NCBI GenBank assembly: GCA_035292585.1
Contig: DATDPU010000138.1
Span: forward strand, 99,428 to 163,427
Length of the DNA: 64,000 nt
Origin: DASSFZ01 sp035292585
GTDB taxonomy: Bacteria > Chloroflexota > Anaerolineae > Fen-1058
Reading direction: 5' to 3'
Shown here: positions 30,971 through 38,516 of the stretch, one piece after another
Numbering within the stretch: the stretch's first letter is position 1
Layout: each line of letters opens with the position of its first letter
Notes under the pieces: model-generated
Databases searched by the model: none
Seen by the model: the letters and a program-made list of their open reading frames with translations, nothing else
Told to the model about the DNA's origin: nothing
Made by a program: the position numbers and the translations under genes

Positions 30971-31566
30971 CCGAAGCTCTCTCAGTGCCGCTCGTCGGCC
31001 AACGTGACGAGCGCTGGCGGAACGTCCTGCTCGGCAACAGTGGTGAAACCATCGGCAACTATGGTTGCGCTATTGCATGTCTGGCGATGCTCGGCGCGCA
31101 CGCGCAGCGCGAGCCGGTTCAGCCGCTGGATGTGCTGAACAACATGCTGCGCTCGGTCGGCGGGTTCTACAACCGCAACCTGCTGCGCTGGGGAATCACG
31201 CACACCATCTATTCCAACCTGCGCTACGTCGGCCGGATCGACATCGGCGTGAACCGGCCGGCGACCGTCCAGGAGATGCGCACCATTTACGATGCGCTGT
31301 CGAGAGCCGCGCCGATCATCATCTATGTCGATAGCAGAGAAAAGGAACCCGGCTTGCAGCAGCACTTCGTGCTCGTCGTCGGCGCGGACGCCGCCGAACA
31401 GAGCCTCGTCATTCACGATCCGTGGTTTGGCGACGCGACGTGCCTGTGCCCGCGCTATGGCCCGACTCCGCAGGAAGCCGTGTGCGGCGTGATTATCTAC
31501 GACGTGCTCGACACGCCGCCGCCGAGGACATTCCCCGAGCTGAGGACGCGCCGGGTTGAATGTTGA
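30967..31566 (+). CDS. C39-like cysteine peptidase, probable endolysin
   Basis: 199 aa. VPLVGQRDERWRNVLLGNSG and NYGCAIACLAMLGAH carry the catalytic Cys34. QQHFVLVVGAD holds His133, and VIHDPWFGD the Asp151. This is the C39-like papain fold found in many phage lysins that cut peptidoglycan stem peptides. No separate cell-wall-binding domain is present. Context (membrane genes before, packaging genes after) supports lysis. Confidence 0.75.
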   Translation: MTEALSVPLVGQRDERWRNVLLGNSGETIGNYGCAIACLAMLGAHAQREPVQPLDVLNNMLRSVGGFYNRNLLRWGITHTIYSNLRYVGRIDIGVNRPATVQEMRTIYDALSRAAPIIIYVDSREKEPGLQQHFVLVVGADAAEQSLVIHDPWFGDATCLCPRYGPTPQEAVCGVIIYDVLDTPPPRTFPELRTRRVEC

Positions 31567-32850
31567 AGCATATACAGATGAGCAAGCGTAACGGACATCT
31601 CCAACTCAGGCCCGATCCCCAAAATGCCCGGCGGCATCCCGGGCGCAACAAGGAGATGATCCGCGCTTCTCTCAAGGAGATCGGCGCGTTCCGTTCCATC
31701 GCGGTCGACGGCGACAACATCGTTCGCGCCGGCAACGGCGTATTCGAGCAGGCGGAAGCGTTGGGCCTGAAAGTTCGCGTCATCGACGCTAGGCCGGACG
31801 AATTGATCGCCGTGCGCCGGCCCGATCTGAAGGGCAAGAAGGCGGTCAGGGCGGCCCTGCTCGACAACCGGGCCGGTGAATTGAGCGAGTGGGACGTCGA
31901 TGTCTTGGCGGAGATTCCAGGCGATGCACTTGCCAGTCTTTGGACGGAGGTTGAGTGGTCGAGGTTCGGCGCTGGTAGATGCAGAGCCTCAGCTGGACAA
32001 GGCGGCACGACTACAGCGCAAGTGGGGCACCGCTGCGGGGCAACTCTGGGAGATTCCCAGCCAATCGCTGCCGGGCCAGGCTCACCGGCTGCTCTGTGGC
32101 GACAGCACCAGCGAGCATGACATCGCGCGATTGATGGACGGCAAGCAGGCTGCGCTCGTATCAACCGATCCTCCGTATCTCGTCGACTACACCGGCGACG
32201 ACCGTCCGCGCAAGTCGAAAGATTGGTCGGGCTCCTACCGCGAAGTCGACATCAAGAACGTGGAGGGCTTTATCAGGGGGTTCGTACAAACGGCGCTTGC
32301 TCATTCGCGCGACAATGCGGCCTGGTTTGTCTGGCATGCATCGCGCCGAGCCGCTCTCCTGGAGAGGTTGCTCGTCGAGTGCGGATTGATCGTGCATCAG
32401 ACGCTGATCTGGTTCAAGCCCACTCCTACGTTCACCTATTCGTTGTATGCCTGGTCTAACGAGCCTTGTTTCCTGTGTTGGAGACAAGGCCACAAGCCCT
32501 ATATGATTCCCGGCTGGTTCAACCAATTGCACAGCAACGTGTGGGAGGTCGATTGGGAAGGGAAATCGCGCGCTTCCGACAGGGCGCACCCAACCCAGAA
32601 ACCCGTCGAGTTATTTGCTCGGCCGATAAGGAATCACACTCAGCCAGGCGAAGTGTGCCTGGAGCCGTTCAGCGGCAGCGGGACGCAATTGGTTGCAGCC
32701 GAAAACATGAAGCGGCTCTGCTATGCCAACGAGCTCGAGCCGCAATTTGTGGCCGTGGCGCTCCAGCGGATGGTCGATGCCTTTGGCCTCAAACCCAAAC
32801 TCATCGATCATGAGCGCCCAAAAGCGAAGGGAAAATCGAAGAAGCAATAA
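31560..32850 (+). CDS. ParB-N / DNA methyltransferase fusion, frameshifted
   Basis: Frame 1 (31560-about 31970) encodes a ParB-like N-terminal domain (LRPDPQNARRHPGRNKEMIR, RAALLDNRAGELSEWD). The sequence continues +1 (from about 31965, ALVDAEPQLDKAARLQRKWG) into a beta-class methyltransferase with VSTDPPYLVDYTG and LEPFSGSGTQLVAAENMKR. The fused product would be about 430 aa, the usual size for this phage family. A one-base change near 31950-31980 breaks the gene: a true mutation, a sequencing error or recoding. Downstream starts may give the methyltransferase alone. Confidence 0.8.
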
Positions 32851-33268
32851 GGCTGCGGGCAGCGCAGACAGCAGCGCGAAAAGGCGGCCGCGCGGTAAAC
32901 CGTTTGAGAAAGGCAATCCGTACCGATGGCAGCCAGGCAAATCCGGCAACCCGAATGGCAGTTCCCGCAAGCAACTGCTATCGGAAGCCTATCGCGCGAT
33001 TTTAGCGCAGCCGATGCCGGCCAATCTCAAAGATCACATCGCGTTGATGATCGCCGACGGCGCGCCGGTCGCCGAGATCATCGCGTGGGCGATGGCTTCA
33101 GGGGCGATCAAGGGCAATACACCTTCGGCGGTCGAAATGCGTAAGGCGACCGAGATAGATATTCCGAGGAACACCTTCGATAAACCGACCGAGCTGCCAG
33201 TTGCGCGTGAGCTCACCGACGAGGAACTTATAGCGATTGCATCTGGTGACAACCCCGCCCCGGAGTGA
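32810..33268 (+). CDS. DUF5681 family phage protein
   Basis: 152 aa from ATG 32810, overlapping the methyltransferase by 41 bases. GKPFEKGNPYRWQPGKSGNP and NGSSRKQLLSEAYRAIL match DUF5681, a protein often next to terminase genes. The C-terminus (TDEELIAIASGDNPAPE) resembles that of the next protein. It could be a packaging accessory or DNA-binding factor. Confidence 0.8.
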   Translation: MSAQKRRENRRSNKAAGSADSSAKRRPRGKPFEKGNPYRWQPGKSGNPNGSSRKQLLSEAYRAILAQPMPANLKDHIALMIADGAPVAEIIAWAMASGAIKGNTPSAVEMRKATEIDIPRNTFDKPTELPVARELTDEELIAIASGDNPAPE

Positions 33269-34014
33269 TGGTTCGCGTAGGCATAGAGGGTTCGGCGATG
33301 GCGAAAGGCAAGCACGAAGGAGCGCAACTCAATGCAACCGATTTGCAACCATCGCCTGATTTGGCCGCCCGGTTTAGGAGGCTCACGCCATCTCAGGTCT
33401 CCGGCGTGATTCGAATCGCTCAGGCCGAATTGGCCGGCATTTCCATCGAAGCATTACTGCAAGGGCCTGGCAAAATCTGCTCGCGCTCGACGTACTACCA
33501 TAAGGCGCGTGGCGGATGGAAATACAAGCCTGAGTTTCAGGATGCGCTCGAGCTGGCCCGCGCAGAGATGCGCACGCATCGATTGACCAGCGTGGTATCC
33601 GAAGCCATCGAAGAGCTCAAACTGGCGACGCCGCTCGCTGCTCGTGATCTGCGCCGGCAAATCACCGGCGACGTGGATGCCATCGACGCTTTGGCCGGTG
33701 TGCTCTTTGATAAGAACCGCAAGAGCGATGAGCGCCAGGCTGCCGCAGTGGCGCTGGGACAGATAGGGTCATCCGTTGCTGTCACGGTATTGATTAGTGC
33801 GCTAGACGAGAGTCCCACCACTGATCTGCGCAAAGCGATCATCGATGCACTCGGCGCAGCCGGCGTCGCAGCCAATAGCCGTCGCCGGCTGGCCGACAAC
33901 TCGGTTCTTGACCGCGCCGATCGGATGACGGCCGACAAGGGTGGCGGAAGTCGAACCAGTGAAATGAGCGACGAAGACCTGGAAAGAATCGCGGCCGGCG
34001 AATACGAGGATTGA
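33268..34014 (+). CDS. terS: probable small terminase subunit
   Basis: 248 aa from ATG 33268 (GTG at 33265 and ATG at 33298 are alternatives). LTPSQVSGVIRIAQAELAGI and SRSTYYHKARGGWKYKPEFQ suggest an N-terminal HTH. A HEAT-like repeat stretch (ERQAAAVALGQIGSSVAVTV, TDLRKAIIDALGAAGVAA) follows, and the C-terminus is DEDLERIAAGEYED. Position directly before terL supports a small-terminase role. The HEAT-like segment is unusual for that role. Confidence 0.6.
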   Translation: MVRVGIEGSAMAKGKHEGAQLNATDLQPSPDLAARFRRLTPSQVSGVIRIAQAELAGISIEALLQGPGKICSRSTYYHKARGGWKYKPEFQDALELARAEMRTHRLTSVVSEAIEELKLATPLAARDLRRQITGDVDAIDALAGVLFDKNRKSDERQAAAVALGQIGSSVAVTVLISALDESPTTDLRKAIIDALGAAGVAANSRRRLADNSVLDRADRMTADKGGGSRTSEMSDEDLERIAAGEYED

Positions 34015-34020
34015 AGTTTG

Positions 34021-35523
34021 ATGTTAGCCACTGCCCCGAGGGTTAACTTCATTACACGCGAAGAAGCGGCTGCGGAATTACTCAGACGCCGGCAGGCTCG
34101 CCGATCGCTGGAGCATTTCACGACCTACACCAAGCCGGACTACCAGGTCAACTGGCACCATCACGTGTTGTGTGATTACCTCGACCGCTTCGTCGCCAGT
34201 GAGATCAAGCGCCTGATCGTGTCGATGCCGCCCCGGCACGGCAAGAGTGAATTGGTGTCACGCCGGCTGCCGGCCTATATCCTCGGTCGCAGCCCGGATG
34301 TACAGATCATCGCCTGTAGTTATGGAGCAGACCTGGCCGGCATGACAAATCGCGACGTGCAGCGCATTATTGACGATCGTAGTTACCAGGCGCTCTTCCC
34401 GGATACGCGGCTGTTTGGCAAGAACGTTCGCGCCGAGGCACAAGGGAACTACCTGCGCAATTCCGACATTTTCGAGATCGTGAACCATCGGGGTTTTTAT
34501 CGCAGCGCCGGCGTCGGGGGCAGCATCACCGGCCTGGGCTTCCTCTATGGCATCATCGATGACCCGATCAAGAATCGCGAGGAAGCCGACAGCAAGACCT
34601 ATCGCGACGCGTTGTGGGAATGGTACACCAGCACGTTCTATACCCGGCGCGAAAAAGGCGCGGCCATCCTGATCACGCTGACGCGCTGGCACGAAGACGA
34701 CTTGGTCGGGCGATTGTTGAAGCAGGCCAAAGAAGACCCGGATGCTGACCAGTGGCTGGTAGTGCGTTTCCCGGCCCGAGCTGAGGAGAAGCCGGCGATG
34801 TCCGAAGATCGGCGCGTTCCTGGCGATCCGCTCTGGCCCGACAAGTTCAGCGACGAAGATCTGAGAAACACGCGCGCGACCATTGGAGCTAGAGATTGGT
34901 ATGCGCTGCACCAGCAAACACCGCGACCGCAGGAAGGCCGCATTCTGGATTCCAACCTCTTGCTCCGCATCGACGCTGTGGACGTCCCACCGCTGGTTCG
35001 AATAGTGCGCTACTGGGACCTGGCCTTCAGCGAGAGTAAGGGTGCGGACTACGTGACGGGCGCGAAGGTGGGGATTGCCAAAAATGGTCGGCGCTACATT
35101 CTGCACATGAAGCGTCTTCGTGGGCGATGGACGGCGAGCCGGCCCATCATCGTCGAGACAGCCCTGGGCGACGGCGTCGAGGTCGCCTGCTTCATCGAGG
35201 CCAATGGCGGCCAGCTGGGATATTACCAGGATGTTCATGACAACGAGCGCATGCGCTCGAAGCGCATTGTATTGCCCGATCGGCCGGAGGGTTCTAAGGA
35301 GATGCGCGCCAGCGTCTGGGGTTCGCGCCTGGCGGATGGCATCATCTACTGCGTTCGGGGTGAATGGAACGAGGAGTTTTTCGACGAGATGGACGCCTTC
35401 CCAAATGGCGAGCACGACGATCAGGTGGACGCGGTCAGCGGCGCGATGCACGTGCTGACCGATGACATCGACCAGGAAACGATCGTCTACGATGAAGAAA
35501 CTCGCGTCGACATCGGCTACTGA
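34021..35523 (+). CDS. terL: terminase large subunit
   Basis: 500 aa. The ATPase half has Walker A IVSMPPRHGKSELV (about residues 70-76) and FLYGIIDDPIKN as the Walker B region. ITLTRWHEDDLVGRL is the coupling motif. The RNase H-like nuclease half has RYWDLAFSES, CFIEANGGQLGYYQD and DDQVDAVSGAMHVL with the acidic metal ligands. It cuts and pumps DNA into proheads. Length and order are normal. Confidence 0.95.
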   Translation: MLATAPRVNFITREEAAAELLRRRQARRSLEHFTTYTKPDYQVNWHHHVLCDYLDRFVASEIKRLIVSMPPRHGKSELVSRRLPAYILGRSPDVQIIACSYGADLAGMTNRDVQRIIDDRSYQALFPDTRLFGKNVRAEAQGNYLRNSDIFEIVNHRGFYRSAGVGGSITGLGFLYGIIDDPIKNREEADSKTYRDALWEWYTSTFYTRREKGAAILITLTRWHEDDLVGRLLKQAKEDPDADQWLVVRFPARAEEKPAMSEDRRVPGDPLWPDKFSDEDLRNTRATIGARDWYALHQQTPRPQEGRILDSNLLLRIDAVDVPPLVRIVRYWDLAFSESKGADYVTGAKVGIAKNGRRYILHMKRLRGRWTASRPIIVETALGDGVEVACFIEANGGQLGYYQDVHDNERMRSKRIVLPDRPEGSKEMRASVWGSRLADGIIYCVRGEWNEEFFDEMDAFPNGEHDDQVDAVSGAMHVLTDDIDQETIVYDEETRVDIGY

Positions 35524-35584
35524 CCACAGCTGCCCCGCCCCTATCACAATGAAGGGCGGCGGTTGGGTCACTTAGGATTGACGC

Positions 35585-37207
35585 ATGACTGTCTCACAAA
35601 AATCCACGCAGCGCTCATCTCGCCGGCGACCCATCGACCGGATGACCAAGTCCGACCTGAAAGAAGTGGTCGTCCAGTTGTTGGAGCACACCTCGCTCAT
35701 GCCCGACGACGGCTACGTGCGGCTGGCCGGCGGCGGCCTGCTGTGGAACGATCTCGATCCGATCGAGCGCAGCGATGCGCTGGAGGCCTCGTACTACTAC
35801 TGGAAGCGCGACCCGCTAATGCACCGGGCAGTGCAATTGATCAAGGATTACACCTTCGGGCGCGGCGTGACCTGGAAGGCCAAAGAGCCGCGTGTGTCGG
35901 CCGTGTTGAGTCGATTCTGGAAGGACAAAAACAACCGCATCATCGCCAAGGCGGTCGGCCAATGGGAGCTCGCCGAGCGGATTCAACTGGCCGGCGAAGT
36001 GTTCCCGATCTTCTTCGTCAATACCTTCACCGGTCACGTGAAAGTGCGCGTCGTTCCCCCGGAGGAAATCACCGACATTATCACCGATCCGGAGGACAAG
36101 GACACGACGCTGTACTACCAGCGCACCTGGGTCAAACAAGCCTTCAGGTGGGAAACGAAGACCTGGAGCGGCGGGCGGACTCGAAGGGATTTCATTCCTG
36201 ACTGGGATAACCGCGCCGGCGAATACAGCACCGGGGCCAGGCGGCAGGGCACGCTCGTCTACATGCACCACATCAAGATCAACTCGCACGGCTCGCGCGG
36301 CGACCCGCTGTACTACAACGCCCTGCCCTGGATCAAAGCTTATAAGGGCTTCATGGAGGATCGGGCCACGCTCACGCTGGCCGCCGCGACGTATGCCTTC
36401 AAGCAACGCATCAAAGGCTCGAAGGCCGCCGTTGCGCGGCTGCGGCAGCAGTGGCTCGACATATCGACGCGCTACGGTGAGACGGGCAGCACGACCGGCA
36501 AGGAGAGACGTGAGGGCGCGCAGACGATCATCGAGAACGAGAACGTCTCGCTGGAGCAATTCAATTTCGATACCCGCTCAGGCAATGCCTATACCGACGG
36601 TCGCATGCTTCGCCAGCAGGTTGCGGCCGGCACGGGCATCACCGAGCAGAACCTGACCGGCGATCCGAGTGTCGCTAACCTGGCGTCGGCCACTCAGATG
36701 GAAGGGCCGATGCTGAAGATGTTCGAGTCCTGGCAGCAATTGTGGAAGGACGAGTATTCGGATATCTTCGAGTTTGTCATCGACATGGCCGTCGAATACG
36801 GCGACCTGCCGCCCGACGTCGACCGCACGGTCGAAGTAAACTTCCCGCCGATCGTGATCAAAGACCTGCCGACGATCATCAATGCGGTGGCGCAGTTGAT
36901 TAGCGCCCAGAGCATGGCGCAGATCGAGTACATCACGCCGGAGCGCCTGGCCGGCTACATTCTGGAAGCCTTCGGCGAGACCGATGTCGACCAGGCGTTG
37001 ACCGATCTGAAGCAGATATGGGCGGCGCGCGCGGCGATTCAAAGCGATCTTACCCTGCCCGACGACATGGACGATAAGGTTCAAGCCGCGATGGAGGCGG
37101 TGCGCCTGTGGCGTCGCGGCGAAGCGCCGGCGACGACGGCGGCCGACGCCATGCACGCGCTGGCCGAATCGCTGCGGAGCCACAACAATGGCAATGGTCT
37201 CTCGTGA
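35585..37207 (+). CDS. portal protein
   Basis: 540 aa. It follows terL after a 61-base gap. SYYYWKRDPLMHRAVQLIKD and FGRGVTWKAKEPRV are N-terminal portal features. GEVFPIFFVNTFTGHVKVRV and LTGDPSVANLASATQMEGPM are typical of the clip/wing and crown parts of phage portals. It forms the dodecameric DNA entry pore and anchors the terminase. It overlaps the next gene by 20 bases. Confidence 0.88.
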   Translation: MTVSQKSTQRSSRRRPIDRMTKSDLKEVVVQLLEHTSLMPDDGYVRLAGGGLLWNDLDPIERSDALEASYYYWKRDPLMHRAVQLIKDYTFGRGVTWKAKEPRVSAVLSRFWKDKNNRIIAKAVGQWELAERIQLAGEVFPIFFVNTFTGHVKVRVVPPEEITDIITDPEDKDTTLYYQRTWVKQAFRWETKTWSGGRTRRDFIPDWDNRAGEYSTGARRQGTLVYMHHIKINSHGSRGDPLYYNALPWIKAYKGFMEDRATLTLAAATYAFKQRIKGSKAAVARLRQQWLDISTRYGETGSTTGKERREGAQTIIENENVSLEQFNFDTRSGNAYTDGRMLRQQVAAGTGITEQNLTGDPSVANLASATQMEGPMLKMFESWQQLWKDEYSDIFEFVIDMAVEYGDLPPDVDRTVEVNFPPIVIKDLPTIINAVAQLISAQSMAQIEYITPERLAGYILEAFGETDVDQALTDLKQIWAARAAIQSDLTLPDDMDDKVQAAMEAVRLWRRGEAPATTAADAMHALAESLRSHNNGNGLS

Positions 37208-37922
37208 AATCGGCGAAGTTTCGCCGAATACGGCGACCGGCCCAGCGCTGGAGATGCCGGCAGTCGTTCTTGAGTTCGTCCGGCTGCTGGAGGCGGTCAC
37301 CTACCGCAATCAGGCCAACAATGCGATCAAGGTCGCCATTGCTTACGTCGTCGATGCGGCCAGCACGCTGGCGCGCTCGAAGTTCGGCGAGACGGCTATC
37401 GACACCTTTCGCGGGCGCGTATCGAATGCGCTGGCGAACACGGCGCGCGAGCTGGCCGGGCTGGGTTGGTACGCCGGCGGCGGAAGCGGAAACTATCCGG
37501 GCGAAGTTGTCAGTGAGTATCTCGCCGCGCAGCGCAATTACCTGGACAGGTGGATTGCCGACATCCGCCAATTGCGGGCGCTACCCGGCGGCCCGTATCG
37601 AGCGCAGATGTACGCGCAGAGCGCCGAGCAGGTGTATCAGCGCGCTTACATGCGCGCGCGCGGCGAGAAGGCGCAGCTACCCGATCTGCCCGCCTACCCC
37701 AAGGACGGGAGCACGCGCTGTCGAGCGAATTGCCATTGTCGCTGGGAGATCAAACGCGTGAGCGATACGGAATATCACGCCATCTGGAAGTTGCAGCCTG
37801 GCGAGAACTGCGAAGACTGCCTGCGCCGGGCGAAGGAGTGGAACCCGCTGCGCATCGTGAACATCGACGGCGTGTGGGCATTCGCGACGGCACTGGAGCC
37901 ATTCGGGGGATTCGGGCTATGA
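37188..37922 (+). CDS. phage head morphogenesis (minor capsid) protein
   Basis: 244 aa. The N-terminal half is helical. The C-terminus has the pattern TRCRANCHCRWEIKRVSD with later NCEDCLRRAKEWNPLRI, a cysteine arrangement characteristic of Mu gpF/SPP1 gp7-type minor head proteins, which may bind zinc. It follows the portal gene directly. It probably enters the prohead with the portal. Confidence 0.75.
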   Translation: MAMVSREIGEVSPNTATGPALEMPAVVLEFVRLLEAVTYRNQANNAIKVAIAYVVDAASTLARSKFGETAIDTFRGRVSNALANTARELAGLGWYAGGGSGNYPGEVVSEYLAAQRNYLDRWIADIRQLRALPGGPYRAQMYAQSAEQVYQRAYMRARGEKAQLPDLPAYPKDGSTRCRANCHCRWEIKRVSDTEYHAIWKLQPGENCEDCLRRAKEWNPLRIVNIDGVWAFATALEPFGGFGL

Positions 37923-38146
37923 GCGCAATCATGCCGGTCGCTAACCATCCGCACACCGCTAGCGAGACAATTCTGATCACCGATCTGCCGACCTGGAAGC
38001 GAGAGCTGTTAGACCAAATTGACCTATTGTTTGAAGGCAGAAGTCGGTGTACAATCGTCATCGAGAAAGACGGTCCCGCTGTCCTCGTCCTGCCGGCGAA
38101 GCCGGTGTGGCGGGTGACGATGGTGAACTCGAGGTCGCCAACCTAG
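37919..38146 (+). CDS. small protein after head morphogenesis gene
   Basis: 75 aa, MSAIMPVANHPHTASETILI and SRCTIVIEKDGPAVLVLPAK. It overlaps the previous stop by four bases (ATGA), which supports translation. The short beta-alpha pattern recalls antitoxin-like Phd folds, but the evidence is thin. Confidence 0.5.
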   Translation: MSAIMPVANHPHTASETILITDLPTWKRELLDQIDLLFEGRSRCTIVIEKDGPAVLVLPAKPVWRVTMVNSRSPT

Positions 38147-38186
38147 AGCGTTGAGTTGTGCAACTGAATATCGCCACTGTGGAATT

Positions 38187-38228
38187 GGCACTCACCTCTG
38201 TACAGAGAGGTCGGGTGCCTTTTTATTT
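38187..38228 (+). terminator. rho-independent terminator inside the head cluster
   Basis: GGCACTCACCTCT (from 38187) pairs with AGAGGTCGGGTGCC (ending 38219), with small bulges, followed by TTTTTATTTT. It may reduce readthrough from the portal unit into the protease unit. Confidence 0.75.
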
Positions 38229-38246
38229 TCTGATGCAGGAGCGGTG

Positions 38247-38516
38247 ATGGAACAATTAGACCGACAACCAAAAGTTGGAGACCAGGTTCGCTACTACGCC
38301 TACGGAACGCCCGGCGGCGAGTATCCGGCCGGAGCGCCGCGCCTGGCGTGGATCACCGAGGTAGACCCACCGAACCCGTTCGATGAGGTTTCTTCCAGCG
38401 CGCCAGTGGGCATATGTGTCGTGAATCCGACAGGGTTGTTTTTCAATCAGCACATACCGTACGGCCCCGGCCTGACCGGCCATTGGGGCTGGCCGGATGA
38501 TGAAGGTCGGGCATGA
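38247..38516 (+). CDS. small hypothetical protein before protease
   Basis: 89 aa from ATG 38247. QPKVGDQVRYYAYGTPGGEY and LAWITEVDPPNPFDEVS suggest a small beta-barrel. GHWGWPDDEGRA ends the chain. It overlaps the next gene by four bases. Confidence 0.5.
   Translation: MEQLDRQPKVGDQVRYYAYGTPGGEYPAGAPRLAWITEVDPPNPFDEVSSSAPVGICVVNPTGLFFNQHIPYGPGLTGHWGWPDDEGRA

Noticed and set aside
34258..35571. Long reverse reading frame opposite terL (437 codons)
   Set aside because: It is a GC-driven shadow of the terminase gene, with no recognisable domain and no binding site.
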